A DNA stretch of 64,000 bases from Arthrobacter sp. B1805 (lineage in GTDB: Bacteria > Actinomycetota > Actinomycetes > Actinomycetales > Micrococcaceae), in the NCBI RefSeq assembly GCF_002929745.1, contig NZ_PJIQ01000002.1, positions 1 through 64,000 of the forward strand, written 5' to 3'. The position numbers and the translations under genes were made by a program. Under the pieces are notes generated by a model that saw only the letters and a program-made list of their open reading frames with translations, did no database searches and was not told where the DNA came from. Positions 47,984 through 57,542 of this stretch are shown in pieces (the stretch's first letter is position 1; every line of letters begins with the position of its first letter).

Positions 47984-49593
47984 TGATGATCTTCCGCTGG
48001 AGGTGTCGACGGCGCACGGATGGATCGACGGGGCAGCGACTCCGGCTCGCCTGCGTCGGCCGCTCGGGAGTGCGTGGCGTCGACGCCGTTCCGCCAGCCT
48101 ATCGGAGCATGGCCGCCCGCCGCCCGTACCGGCGGCTGGGGCAGGGCCCCTCCGGTTCGACGACGACCCCGTCCGGAGCGCAGGGTGAAGCGGTCGGGCA
48201 ATCGGTCGAAGGGACCACCCTGTGGATCGTCGATCCCGATGCGCCGCACGGCGTCCAGCGATGGCGAACGGATCTCGACCACCACGACCGCGGCAACATA
48301 TGCAGTGGCCAGAATATGCGCGACGACGGCCCAGACGTAGAGGCCGAGCCCCAGGTTGTTCTCCGGCGGACCGCCGCTGGTCTGTCCGCCGAGGTACAGC
48401 CAGACAGCCGCCCAGTGGAGTACTTCCACCAGTTGCCAGGCGATGACCACGCGCCACCGGGGGACGGCAAGTGCCACCAACGGCACGAGCCACAGAGCGT
48501 ACTGCGGTGAGTAGACCTTGTTGCAGAGGACGAAGGCGATCACGATCAGCAGGGCGAGTTGCGCCAGCCGGGGCCTGCGCTGCGCCCGGAGGGCCAGCAC
48601 TGCGACGGCGGCGCAGCACGCGACAAAGAGGATTCCTGCGCCCGCATTGATCGCACCCGGCGGGAGCACGGGGGCACCGGTTTCCCGTGCGAGGGCGTTG
48701 AAGACGTACCACCCGGACGAGAAACCGGCATCGCGCGTCTCCGAGAAGGTGAGGAAGTACGCCCATCCGTTCGGATCGCGCAGCAGGAAGGGCAGATTCA
48801 CCACGAGCCAGGCGCCCGCGGCGCCCGCGAGAGCGGCTGCGAACGGCCGGTACCGGCCCGTACGGATGGCCAGCACCAGCACGGCGCCGAGCAACAGGAC
48901 AGGGTAGAGCTTGACCGCTGTCCCGAGTCCCCACAGCACGCCCGCCAGGACCGGCCGATCGCGGGCGAAGGCCAACATCCCGGCCGTCGCCAACAGCACC
49001 GCCCATAAGTCCCAGTTGATCGTCCCGGACAGGATGATCACAGGAGCCGAGGCCACGATCGCAGCGTCCCAGGGCCGCCGGTGGGACAGGCGCATGGTGA
49101 CGAGCACCGTCATGATCCAGACGCCGGCCAGCAACACGGCATTCAGGTCGAAGTAGAGGAGCGACTTCGCCTCTGGTGCAGCTCCGTGCGCCGCGAGTTC
49201 GACGAGAACCGCCGTGCCCGATGCCAGCAGGCCGAGCAGCACCGGATACTCGAACAAGGCTCCGGGGGTGATGAACGGGAGGACGCCCTCGCCGAAGCCG
49301 CGACTCTGGTAGAGCTCTGCCCAATCGGAGTAGCAGGCGCGATAGAAGTAGTCCGGGGAGGACCACCCACCCAGTCGGCAGGGATTCTTGGCCGCGACGG
49401 CGAGGATCGAGGAACACACCGTGATGAGGATGAGGACCCGTGGGACTGTGAACCATCGCGGAGCGACGCGACCCGGGTCCGCGTGACGGCCGAGTGGCCC
49501 GCCGACGCCCTCGACGAACTGTCGGAGGATCGGATCCGACCGGCTCGGGATGCTGATGCGGTACGGTCCGCGCCTTCCCGTACCCGACGTCAT
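47980..49593 (-). CDS. Membrane glycosyltransferase, GT87-like
   Basis: A 537-residue integral membrane protein with about 10 helices. The loop YFYRACYSDWAELYQSRGF and VKLYPVLLLGAVL match polyprenol-phosphate-mannose-dependent GT87 (DUF2029) enzymes. The C-terminal tail of about 100 residues is Arg/Pro-rich and cytosolic. A relative, Rv0051, precedes rpsF in Mycobacterium. TAGGCT (49600-49605, minus) ends 6 bases before the ATG, so the mRNA may be leaderless. It leads a two-gene wall operon with FemX. Confidence 0.85.
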   Translation of the reverse strand: MTSGTGRRGPYRISIPSRSDPILRQFVEGVGGPLGRHADPGRVAPRWFTVPRVLILITVCSSILAVAAKNPCRLGGWSSPDYFYRACYSDWAELYQSRGFGEGVLPFITPGALFEYPVLLGLLASGTAVLVELAAHGAAPEAKSLLYFDLNAVLLAGVWIMTVLVTMRLSHRRPWDAAIVASAPVIILSGTINWDLWAVLLATAGMLAFARDRPVLAGVLWGLGTAVKLYPVLLLGAVLVLAIRTGRYRPFAAALAGAAGAWLVVNLPFLLRDPNGWAYFLTFSETRDAGFSSGWYVFNALARETGAPVLPPGAINAGAGILFVACCAAVAVLALRAQRRPRLAQLALLIVIAFVLCNKVYSPQYALWLVPLVALAVPRWRVVIAWQLVEVLHWAAVWLYLGGQTSGGPPENNLGLGLYVWAVVAHILATAYVAAVVVVEIRSPSLDAVRRIGIDDPQGGPFDRLPDRFTLRSGRGRRRTGGALPQPPVRAAGGHAPIGWRNGVDATHSRAADAGEPESLPRRSIRAPSTPPAEDHQ

Positions 49594-49783
49594 CCATCGA
49601 GCCTAACCCCAGGGACCGTTCCTGATGCCGCGGAACGGGCAGGCTTGACGCGACGGCCCTGGCGGGCGCGGAATGGACCCGCTTACACCCGCGTTGTGAA
49701 CTGAACGTAGACTGGCACTTCCTGCCGACCGCGCCCAGGGCGATGACGGCCGGGGCATATTCAACGGGCTTTCGAGGAGAACT

Positions 49784-50869
49784 GTGGGACAGAACCCCAT
49801 TCGCGTGGCAATCATTGGAGTCGGCAACTGTGCCGCGTCGCTCGTGCAGGGTGTGCATTACTACCGTGATGCGGATCCGGCAGGCAGCGTTCCGGGCCTG
49901 ATGCATGTCGAGTTTGGCAAGTACCACGTGGGGGACGTGCAGTTCGTGGCGGCGTTTGACGTCGACGGCAAGAAGGTCGGTCACGACCTCGCCGAGGCGA
50001 TCGGTGCGAGCGAGAACAACACCATCAAGATCGCCGACGTACCCCCGACCGGTGTCATCGTCCAGCGGGGTCACACTTTGGACGGCCTGGGCAAGTACTA
50101 CAGGGAGACCATCGTCGAGTCCGACGAGGAACCCGTGGACATCGTCGGTCAGCTCAAGGCCACCAAGGCCGATGTGCTCGTCTGCTACCTGCCGGTCGGG
50201 TCCGAGCACGCTGCGAAGTACTACGCGCAGTGCGCCATCGACGCGGGCGTCGCGTTCGTCAATGCGCTTCCGGTGTTCATCGCCGGCACGAAGGAATGGG
50301 CGGACAAGTTCACCGAGGCAGGAGTGCCGATCGTCGGTGACGACATCAAGAGCCAGATCGGTGCCACGATCACCCACCGCGTGATGGCGAAGCTGTTCGA
50401 GGACCGCGGCGTCACCCTGGACCGCACCTACCAGCTCAACGTCGGCGGCAACATGGACTTCAAGAACATGCTCGAGCGCGACCGCCTCGAATCCAAGAAG
50501 ATCTCCAAGACCCAGGCCGTGACCTCCAACGTGAAGGCGGATCTGCACGCGAACGACGTGCACATCGGCCCCTCGGACTACGTGGCCTGGCTCGATGACC
50601 GCAAGTGGGCGTTCGTTCGTCTCGAAGGCCGCAACTTCGGCGACGCTCCCGTCTCCTTGGAGTACAAGCTCGAGGTGTGGGATTCCCCGAACTCGGCCGG
50701 TGTCATCATCGACGCCATCCGCGCCGCCAAGATCGCCCTGGACCGCGGCATCGGTGGTCCGATCCTCTCGGCGTCGAGCTACTTCATGAAGTCGCCGCCC
50801 GAGCAGTACGCCGACGACATCGCCCACGAGAAGGTCGAAGCTTTCATCCGGGGCGACCTCGACCGCTAG
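49784..50869 (+). CDS. ino1: Inositol-3-phosphate synthase
   Basis: A 361-residue NAD-dependent enzyme turning glucose 6-phosphate into 1D-myo-inositol 3-phosphate. [14 protein letters not shown] is the NAD motif; [11 protein letters not shown] and [11 protein letters not shown] are conserved. The start is GTG after GAGGAG. Its product feeds mycothiol (through MshA, encoded at 54666) and phosphatidylinositol. It is convergent with the MerR gene. Confidence 0.95.
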   Translation: MGQNPIRVAIIGVGNCAASLVQGVHYYRDADPAGSVPGLMHVEFGKYHVGDVQFVAAFDVDGKKVGHDLAEAIGASENNTIKIADVPPTGVIVQRGHTLDGLGKYYRETIVESDEEPVDIVGQLKATKADVLVCYLPVGSEHAAKYYAQCAIDAGVAFVNALPVFIAGTKEWADKFTEAGVPIVGDDIKSQIGATITHRVMAKLFEDRGVTLDRTYQLNVGGNMDFKNMLERDRLESKKISKTQAVTSNVKADLHANDVHIGPSDYVAWLDDRKWAFVRLEGRNFGDAPVSLEYKLEVWDSPNSAGVIIDAIRAAKIALDRGIGGPILSASSYFMKSPPEQYADDIAHEKVEAFIRGDLDR

Positions 50870-50884
50870 TCCGACGCATACCCG

Positions 50885-51565
50885 CTAGTCCGATTCATCG
50901 AAGGGCTGGGACGCATCGCCGTCCCGGCCCTTCTGCGTGTGCGGTCCCTGCTGGGCGTACCGCTGGATGGACCGGCTAGCCTGGGCGAGTGCGATGACCT
51001 TGAGGATGAGCTGGTTATGCAGGTGCATCCCGACCGCTGCGGTGAGGATGAGCTCCTCGACAGATCGCTGGCCGTCCGTGACGGTCAGCTGGGCATCCGC
51101 GATCGCGTCCGCCGCTCGCGCATACAACACCAGCACTGCTGGGTCCGCTGCCACTCCTGCAGCGGTCATCGCCGCAAGGTGCTCGCCGACCGCAGCGCGC
51201 GCTTCGCTGTCCTCGTCAGGCCACCCCATCTGCAGTACGAGTTCCTTGACCGTAGGCGGCTCCCTCGTTCCACTGTTGCTGAAGCCGAGCACGACGGACT
51301 GCACCGTGGCGAGCAGGGCGAGCCGCTTGTGCCCGGAGGTTTCGGCGCCGTCGGAAGCCTCGATGATGCGTCGGATGTCCTCAAGGCCCAATCCGATCAC
51401 CGACCGCAATCCCTGGATGAGACGCAGTCGCCGCACATGGGCGTCCCCGTACTCCGCCCTGGTGGGATGGACGGCCTGTCCTGGCTCGAGGAGCCCTGAG
51501 CGGAGATAGAACTTGATACTCGCCGGACTGATTCCACTCACCGCGCTGAGTTCGCTGAGCCTCAT
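50885..51565 (-). CDS. MerR-family regulator
   Basis: A 226-residue regulator. The N-terminal winged helix starts MRLSELSAVSGISPASIKFYL and includes GQAVHPTRAEYGDAHVRRL. The C-terminal half is a helical effector domain. GAGGAGGAG precedes the ATG at 51565; the longer frame from 51634 would cover the operator. It is divergent from the DUF2306 gene. Confidence 0.9.
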   Translation of the reverse strand: MRLSELSAVSGISPASIKFYLRSGLLEPGQAVHPTRAEYGDAHVRRLRLIQGLRSVIGLGLEDIRRIIEASDGAETSGHKRLALLATVQSVVLGFSNSGTREPPTVKELVLQMGWPDEDSEARAAVGEHLAAMTAAGVAADPAVLVLYARAADAIADAQLTVTDGQRSVEELILTAAVGMHLHNQLILKVIALAQASRSIQRYAQQGPHTQKGRDGDASQPFDESD

Positions 51566-51634
51566 GCAGAATCTCCTCCTCGCTGCTGCAATGGATAGTG
51601 ACCCCGTGGGCAGCTCTCCTGATGTCCATATCAA

Positions 51635-51649
51635 GATAGTGCAACTATC
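51635..51649. promoter_or_regulatory. MerR-type operator (GATAGT-GCA-ACTATC)
   Basis: A 6-bp inverted repeat with a 3-base centre that overlaps the TATCCT (51646-51651) before the DUF2306 gene. A further half-site GATAGT lies at 51594-51599 toward the MerR gene. Confidence 0.65.
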
Positions 51650-51657
51650 CTGAGCGC

Positions 51658-52173
51658 ATGGACTGGAACCCGCTCCTTGCGACGCATGTCGTCGGCGCCC
51701 TCGTCGCGCTCGTCATCGGACCCGTGAACATCCTCCGACGGCGGCGCGACCGCACCCACCGCATCCTCGGCTACACCTGGGCGGCGTCCATGTACTACGT
51801 CTGCATCAGCAGCTTTTGGATCGTGACGGACGGGCGATTCAGCTGGCTCCACGGGCTGTCCGCCTTCACGATCGTCACAGTCACCCTCGGTATCGCGGCG
51901 GCGTCGAGAAGGAACATCCGCGCCCACCTCATGAACATGATCGGCAGCTACCTCGGGCTCCTGGTGGCGTTCGTCTTCGCCGCCACCGTTCCGACGCGCG
52001 CCATCCCACGCCTTCTCATCGGTGATCCCAGCACCGCCTGGCTCGTGGCGACCTTCGTCGTCGCCAGCGTCGCGGCCCTCTATCTCACCGTGCGACCACG
52101 ACGGCGCGGATCCGAACCGGAGCCGCAGGTTCGCTCCGTCCGGGAGGACACCGCCGCCGTCGAGCAGAGCTAG
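51658..52173 (+). CDS. DUF2306 membrane protein
   Basis: A 171-residue protein with about four helices. The first two enclose [15 protein letters not shown] and [15 protein letters not shown], and [12 protein letters not shown] follows; this is the DUF2306 pattern with conserved His residues. TATCCT ends 6 bases before the ATG, so the mRNA is probably leaderless. The MerR protein is the likely regulator. The stop overlaps the fhs stop by four bases (CTAG). Role unknown. Confidence 0.83.
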   Translation: MDWNPLLATHVVGALVALVIGPVNILRRRRDRTHRILGYTWAASMYYVCISSFWIVTDGRFSWLHGLSAFTIVTVTLGIAAASRRNIRAHLMNMIGSYLGLLVAFVFAATVPTRAIPRLLIGDPSTAWLVATFVVASVAALYLTVRPRRRGSEPEPQVRSVREDTAAVEQS

Positions 52174-53837
52174 AACAATCCGACGGCGTTTCCCTCGGCG
52201 TCGACGTCCATCTGCAGCGCGGCCGGGTCCTTGGGCAGGCCCGGCATGGTCATGACCGACCCGGTCAGGGCCACGATGAATCCTGCGCCCGTCTTCGGGA
52301 TGAGATCCCTCACGTGGACCGTGAAGCCCTTCGGCGCTCCGAGCAGGCTCGCGTCGTCGGAGAAGGAATACTGCGTCTTCGCCATGCAGACGGGAAGACC
52401 TGACCACCCGTTGTCCTCGATCTCCTTCAACCGCCTCAGCGCCGGAACGGAGAACTCGACGCCGTCGGCGCCGTAGATCTCCTGCACGATCGTCCGGATC
52501 TTGTCCTCGATCGAGAGATCGAGCGGGTAGAGGTGCGAGAAACGGACGGGCTGTTCGAGAGCAGCGAGGACTCTGGCCGCGAGTTCGTCGCCGCCCGGTC
52601 CCCCACCGCCCTGCCCCCAGACATCGGCGACCGCCGCATCGATTCCCTCCGCCGCACACCAGGATTCCAACCAGTCGAGTTCCTCCTGGGTGTCCGTGCC
52701 GAACCGGTTGATGGCCACGACGGGTGAGATACCGAATTTCTCCACGTTGCGCACGTGCCGGAGCAGGTTGGCAGCGCCACGTCCGACCGCTTCGACGTCG
52801 GGGGCAGCGAGGTCGGCCTTCGCGACCCCACCGTGCATCTTCAGGGCGCGGACCGTCGCAACGATGACGACCGCGTCGGGAGCAAGGTCGGCAGCCCGCG
52901 CCTTGATGTTCATGAACTTCTCCGCGCCGAGGTCCGCCCCGAAGCCCGCCTCGGTGACCACGATGTCGGCCAGCTGCCGGGCAGTCCGGGTAGCGATCAC
53001 CGAGTTGCAACCGTGGGCGATGTTCGCGAACGGACCGCCGTGGACAAGGGCTGGAGTGCCCGCGATCGTCTGCACCAGGTTCGGTTTGATGGCGTCCCGG
53101 AGCAACAGGGCGAGCGCGCCCTCGACCCGCAGTTCGCCCACCGTGACGGGCCTGCGGTCATACGTGTACCCGAAGGTGATCGCGGCCAGCCGTTCCTTCA
53201 GGTCATCGAGATCCCGGGCGAGGCAGAAGACAGCCATGATCTCGGACGCGACCGTGATGTCGAAACCGTCCTGGCGCGGCGTGCCCTGCGCGGGCCCCCC
53301 GAGCCCGACGACCACTTCGCGGAGGGCCCTGTCATTGACGTCGAGTACCCGCTTGAACGTGATCCGCCGCGGGTCGATGCCGAGTTCGTTGCCCTGGTGG
53401 ATGTGATTGTCGATCAGCGCAGCGAGAGCGTTGTTGGCTGATGTGATCGCATGGAAGTCGCCGGTGAAATGCAGGTTGATCTCATCCATCGGGAGCACCT
53501 GCGAATACCCGCCGCCCGTCGCACCGCCCTTCATCCCCAACACGGGTCCGAGCGAGGGCTCACGCAGGGCGATCATGACCCGCTGCCCGGCACGGGCCAG
53601 CGAGTCCGCGAGGCCCACGGTGCAGGTGGACTTCCCTTCCCCCGCGGGTGTGGGACTCATGGCGCTGACCAGGACCACCTTTCCCGGGATCCTGCCCTCG
53701 TCCGGCAGAAGGCGGGGATCGATCTTCGCCTTGAAGCGCCCATGCAGTTCGAGCGCCTCCCGCGGAATACCCGCGGCGTCGGCAATGTCCCCGATGGGCC
53801 TGACCGCGGCAGCGCGGGCAATCTCGAGATCGCTCAT
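52170..53837 (-). CDS. fhs: Formate--tetrahydrofolate ligase
   Basis: A 555-residue ATP-dependent enzyme making 10-formyl-THF. P-loop [11 protein letters not shown] near 60, and [27 protein letters not shown], cited by its key residues 106-132. It connects with the glycine cleavage operon at 33-39 kb through THF metabolism. It is the last of the mshA-phosphatase-fhs gene series, 26 bases after the phosphatase. Confidence 0.96.
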   Translation of the reverse strand: MSDLEIARAAAVRPIGDIADAAGIPREALELHGRFKAKIDPRLLPDEGRIPGKVVLVSAMSPTPAGEGKSTCTVGLADSLARAGQRVMIALREPSLGPVLGMKGGATGGGYSQVLPMDEINLHFTGDFHAITSANNALAALIDNHIHQGNELGIDPRRITFKRVLDVNDRALREVVVGLGGPAQGTPRQDGFDITVASEIMAVFCLARDLDDLKERLAAITFGYTYDRRPVTVGELRVEGALALLLRDAIKPNLVQTIAGTPALVHGGPFANIAHGCNSVIATRTARQLADIVVTEAGFGADLGAEKFMNIKARAADLAPDAVVIVATVRALKMHGGVAKADLAAPDVEAVGRGAANLLRHVRNVEKFGISPVVAINRFGTDTQEELDWLESWCAAEGIDAAVADVWGQGGGGPGGDELAARVLAALEQPVRFSHLYPLDLSIEDKIRTIVQEIYGADGVEFSVPALRRLKEIEDNGWSGLPVCMAKTQYSFSDDASLLGAPKGFTVHVRDLIPKTGAGFIVALTGSVMTMPGLPKDPAALQMDVDAEGNAVGLF

Positions 53838-53863
53838 GGGGAAAACCTACCAGCGCTCCGGCT

Positions 53864-54634
53864 TCAGAGGAGGGGCAGACCGGCGCGCTCGAGGACGTAC
53901 GCGATGAGCGGCTCGTACAGTCCCGGACACACGTTGTCGTCGAGCGGCACGGCGACGTCCACCTGTCCCTGCGCTTCCGAGACGAACAATCCCGGGTCGT
54001 TGCAGTCGGCGAACCCGATGGTCGGGATGCCCGAGCTGGCAGCCTGCCCGGCCCACCCGTGATCCGCCACCACGAGGTCGGGCAACCCCTGTCCGGCCTC
54101 GGCGAGCGTCTCGAGACTGAGGCGCATGGGCTCGGGGAAGTGGGTGTGCATGAGCCCGCCGTGCTGATGCCAGACGAGGACGCCGAAGACCTGCCGGATG
54201 TCGCCGGCACCGAAGCGCCGGCCCTCGTGGACGCTCACCACCGTGGCACCGACGGCGGCGACTGCACGTGCGAACGCCGCGTGGACGGGCAGCAGGCCGG
54301 CCGGATGGCCCGTCGCGAAGAGTATCCGCTCACCACGACGGGCCGAGGAACCCAGCCGGTCGGCGAATCGGTCCAGGGCAGCCACGCACTTGCCGGCGTC
54401 GATCGTGTCCTGGCCCTCGGTATGGCTGCGGTCCGCGCTCGTTCCTACGCGCTCGTGCATCAGGTCGAAGACGTCATCGTACGTCCACTCCCGCGTGCGG
54501 GTGACACCGAACTCGAGGTGTTCGTTCCCCTCCAGGAACAGCTGCATGTGCCTGAGATTGTCCTGCCGGGGAGTGGCAACCTGGCCGGTGATGCGGACGG
54601 AATCGAGGTACTCGGCGAGCTCGGTCGGGTTCAC
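53864..54634 (-). CDS. Predicted phosphatase, candidate partner of MshA
   Basis: A 256-residue protein that I recognise only loosely as an actinobacterial family annotated as phosphatase. It has repeated His/Asp motifs that could bind metal: FATGHPAGLLPVH, VWHQHGGLMHTHFPEP, VVADHGWAG and GFADCNDPG. The start is GTG at 54634. It follows mshA by 31 bases. Mycothiol synthesis needs a phosphatase (MshA2) that removes phosphate from GlcNAc-inositol-phosphate; to my knowledge that gene has not been assigned. This position makes it a good candidate, as inference. Confidence 0.6.
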   Translation of the reverse strand: MNPTELAEYLDSVRITGQVATPRQDNLRHMQLFLEGNEHLEFGVTRTREWTYDDVFDLMHERVGTSADRSHTEGQDTIDAGKCVAALDRFADRLGSSARRGERILFATGHPAGLLPVHAAFARAVAAVGATVVSVHEGRRFGAGDIRQVFGVLVWHQHGGLMHTHFPEPMRLSLETLAEAGQGLPDLVVADHGWAGQAASSGIPTIGFADCNDPGLFVSEAQGQVDVAVPLDDNVCPGLYEPLIAYVLERAGLPLL

Positions 54635-54665
54635 CTTCCCATCCTAGGGGCCTTGTGGGCATGCC

Positions 54666-55913
54666 TCAGTGTGCGGTGGCGGCGGAGAAGCGCTCGACGG
54701 CTGTGCGGTAGCTCTGGGCTGTCAGCAGGGCAGTGCGCTGCCAGCCCAAGGCGAGCGCATGGGTCGCGGCCGCCTGGCCGAGATTCTTCCGGAGGGGGAC
54801 GTCGTCGTACAGGCGTTCGAGGGCGGCCGCCCAGCCGGTCGCCGAGTGACCATCCACCAGGAGCCCGGTGCGTCCATCGCTGATCGCCTGTGGGAGGCCT
54901 CCGACGTTGGCAGCCACGACGGGCGTGCCGCAGGCCTGCGCCTCGAGCGCCACGAGCCCGAAGGACTCACTGAAGGAGGGCATGACGACGGCGTCGGCCG
55001 ACCTGAACCACTGGGCCAGCCGCGCTGCCGTGACGGGCGGGTAAAGCCGGATGTCATCGGAGAGACCTTCAGCATCGATCAGGGGCTGCAGTGCGAGGGC
55101 CTCCGAACCGCTGCCCGACCCGAGGATGCTCACGTCGAGCGGGATGTCCGGCCTGCGGTGGCGGAGTTCCGCCGCAGCTGCCACCAGCACCTGCGGGCCC
55201 TTGAGCTTCTGGATCCGGCCGGCGAACACCACGTGGAACCGTTCCGGGGGGAAGGCGAGCGCAGCGCGGGCCGCAGCGCGGTCACCGGGATGGAAGGTCG
55301 AGAGATCGACTCCCGGGGCCACCACGTCGACGCGATCCGCGACCGCCCCGTAGAGGGAGACCAACTCGGAGGCCTCGGTACGGGTGTTGGCGATGAGGCG
55401 TGCCGCGCCGGCCACGATCTCCTGCTCGCCGGCAATCCTCTCGCCCGGCTCCGGGGAGCCGAGCGCCTTCATGTGCAGGTTCTTGACCTTCGCCATCGTG
55501 TGCATGGAGTGGACCAGGGGCAGGTGCATCTCCTGGCTGAGGGTGAGCCCGACGGTGCCGGAAACCCAGTAGTGGGAGTGCAGGACGTCGAAGTGTCCAT
55601 CGGCGAGGACGTCGGCGACGTCGGTGATCGCATCGGCGAACGTATTCCTCAGGCCCGGCAGGGCTTCCTTCGGGATCCGGTGGCGGGGCCCGGCATCGAG
55701 GTGATGCACCACCACACCGTCACCCAGCACCTCGCGGCGGGGGCGTCCCTCGCCGACCTCACGCGTGAAGATCTCTACGTCTATGCCTACCCGGGCCAAT
55801 TCGAGCGCCGTGCTCCTGACATAGACATTCATGCCTCCCGCGTCGCCCGCACCGGGCTGCTCGAGCGGCGAGGTATGGAGGGACAGCATGGCCACGCGCC
55901 TGACGCCGGACAC
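54666..55913 (-). CDS. mshA: D-inositol-3-phosphate glycosyltransferase (mycothiol step 1)
   Basis: A 415-residue GT4 enzyme joining UDP-GlcNAc to inositol 3-phosphate. MshA features are AGGMNVYV, HSMHTMAKVKN, EQEIVAGAARLIANT and the C-terminal PSFSESFGLVALEAQACGTPVVA. The start is GTG at 55913. A GGAAT-N18-GTT promoter lies upstream. It heads the mshA-phosphatase-fhs series; ino1 is 5 kb away. Confidence 0.96.
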   Translation of the reverse strand: MSGVRRVAMLSLHTSPLEQPGAGDAGGMNVYVRSTALELARVGIDVEIFTREVGEGRPRREVLGDGVVVHHLDAGPRHRIPKEALPGLRNTFADAITDVADVLADGHFDVLHSHYWVSGTVGLTLSQEMHLPLVHSMHTMAKVKNLHMKALGSPEPGERIAGEQEIVAGAARLIANTRTEASELVSLYGAVADRVDVVAPGVDLSTFHPGDRAAARAALAFPPERFHVVFAGRIQKLKGPQVLVAAAAELRHRRPDIPLDVSILGSGSGSEALALQPLIDAEGLSDDIRLYPPVTAARLAQWFRSADAVVMPSFSESFGLVALEAQACGTPVVAANVGGLPQAISDGRTGLLVDGHSATGWAAALERLYDDVPLRKNLGQAAATHALALGWQRTALLTAQSYRTAVERFSAATAH

Positions 55914-55971
55914 ACCCTCTCCCTTCCGACGGGCCGACGGATGGCCCGGTCGATTGACCCCATGACCCTAT

Positions 55972-55997
55972 AACGCGATGTTCCCGCCCCACATTCC
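55972..55997 (-). promoter_or_regulatory. SigR/SigH-type promoter of mshA
   Basis: On the minus strand GGAAT (55993-55997) and GTT (55972-55974) are separated by exactly 18 bases, the consensus of the thiol-stress ECF sigma factor. It lies 59 bases before the mshA start. Confidence 0.82.
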
Positions 55998-56128
55998 GGA
56001 ACACCGCCCCGGGCAGACGGCCCCTCTCCCGGCCTCAGAAGGGCGCCGGGCCGATGACGAGCCAGGACCGCTGACCTGATCGCGGGCGTCTGTCTCGGCT
56101 CGTGCGACGTCCATCGATGCACGGCGTC

Positions 56129-56362
56129 CTACTTGATGAACATGGTGTGGTGAGGATCCCGGAATCGATGGCAGTCGTCCCAGGGACCACGTGACGGACT
56201 GGACAGGATCCGGCCCCAGAACGACACCCCATTACGCCACCTCTTCAGCATGCGCTGCACCTTCTTCCTGCGGTGGAATCCGGGCATGGCGGTGGCAGGG
56301 GTAGCTGGGTCGTCCTGTACTGTCCCGGTGTCCTGCAGGGAGGGTGTCAGTGATCCGCTCAT
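56129..56362 (-). CDS. Possible small basic protein
   Basis: A 77-residue frame opening MSGSLTPSLQDTG with AGGGGG eight bases upstream. The centre is strongly basic (HRRKKVQRMLKRW) and could be a helix. No family recognised and base composition is less GC-rich than its neighbours. Could be spurious. Confidence 0.33.
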   Translation of the reverse strand: MSGSLTPSLQDTGTVQDDPATPATAMPGFHRRKKVQRMLKRWRNGVSFWGRILSSPSRGPWDDCHRFRDPHHTMFIK

Positions 56363-56891
56363 GATGAATTCCCCCTGCGCGGACCCCCGACCGGCGGGAG
56401 GAGGTTTAGTGGTGGGGGACGTCGCTGACGGTTCGGTGAATTGGGCAGGAATGCCCCGTAAATTGGACATGACAAACTCTCAGTGGCTGGTGAAGGGCAC
56501 GATGAAGCCCAGGAAAGGGCAATTCCTGAAAAAGAAAGGCCAGAAGAATCGCGGAAGGAAGTCGCGCACGGGCGCGGGGTGAGGAGTGGATCAGCCGGCT
56601 GGAGCCGGTGCGCTGACTTCCTAGTGCGTACGGATGACGAAGGCGGGATTGGCGCCGCGGGCAAAGGCTCCGCTGAGCATGGTATTCACAATCTCCACCT
56701 CCATTTCGCTGAGTGCACCTATTGATGTCCAGCCACGACGTTCCCGGGATGTTCGGTTGGGAAGGCCCAATGGCATGTAGATAAAGCTACCCCATGAAAT
56801 GCTGATCGGCATAGCCCACGAGAAAATTCGTCGCTGAATTCTTCCTCGACGAGAGTTTGCGCGCAATCCCGTGCAACCGGTTCGGAGCCGG
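56363..56891. other. Stretch with only doubtful small frames
   Basis: About 530 bases with lower GC than the rest. It holds a 63-residue minus frame (56621-56812, ending NPAFVIRTH) and a 37-residue basic plus frame (56469-56582), neither with a ribosome site or recognised family. It may contain gene remnants. Confidence 0.5.
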
Positions 56892-57542
56892 CTACAAATT
56901 CCAGTGCACGATCGCGGGGGTGCGCTTGTCCCACCCGAGGGCGCAGACCGCGGCTGTGCCGAGGACGAACCGCCTCCCTTCGATCCCGCCGAACTGCAGC
57001 CAGCGAGCCGCGACGATCCGAAGGAAATGACCGTGGGCGACGAGCAGGGCGTTCTGCACGGGCTGCGCCTCGGGATGCCTGTCGGCAGGCGTCCCGCACC
57101 CGGCCTGCACCCGCGCGATGACACGGTCCGCCCGCTCGGACACCTGGTCGAGGGTCTCACCGTTCGGGGCGCCGTCGTTCCAGATGAGGTAGCCCGGGTT
57201 CTCCTCGCGGACTGTCTCACTGTTCCTGCCCTCATTGTCCCCGTAGTCCCACTCGTGGGCGAACGGGAGTACCTCCGCGTTGGGAAACCCTGCCAGTTCG
57301 GCCGTACGGACCGCGCGCTGCAGGGGCGAGGTGACCACGAGATCGAACTCGACGTCCTGGAGGTGCTCGCGGGCCGCCAGCGCCTGCTCCTCGCCGTGCT
57401 GGGTCAGCGGAAGATCCGTCAGTCCGGTGTATCGCCCGTCCCTCGACCACTCCGTCTCGCCGTGCCGCAGCAGCCACAGCCTGGGCAGCGGCGTCCCGGC
57501 CGGAGTGAGATCCGGCGCTGCTGCGCCTGTCATGGGCTTCAT
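56892..57542 (-). CDS. Histidine phosphatase family protein
   Basis: A 216-residue phosphoglycerate-mutase-like phosphatase. Catalytic RHGETEW near 26 and the second His in VAHGHFLRI near 172. It dephosphorylates small molecules; substrate unknown. It overlaps the cca gene by four bases (ATGA), and AGGAG precedes the ATG at 57542. Confidence 0.9.
   Translation of the reverse strand: MKPMTGAAAPDLTPAGTPLPRLWLLRHGETEWSRDGRYTGLTDLPLTQHGEEQALAAREHLQDVEFDLVVTSPLQRAVRTAELAGFPNAEVLPFAHEWDYGDNEGRNSETVREENPGYLIWNDGAPNGETLDQVSERADRVIARVQAGCGTPADRHPEAQPVQNALLVAHGHFLRIVAARWLQFGGIEGRRFVLGTAAVCALGWDKRTPAIVHWNL

Noticed and set aside
46874-50827. One 1317-residue minus-strand open frame
   Set aside because: It runs antisense through ino1 and out of frame through the GT87 gene. 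Only the last 369 residues match a family (FemABX), starting at GTG 47983.
56469-56582. 37-residue very basic plus-strand frame
   Set aside because: No ribosome site, no family and an unusual composition; kept only as a remark in the gap entry.
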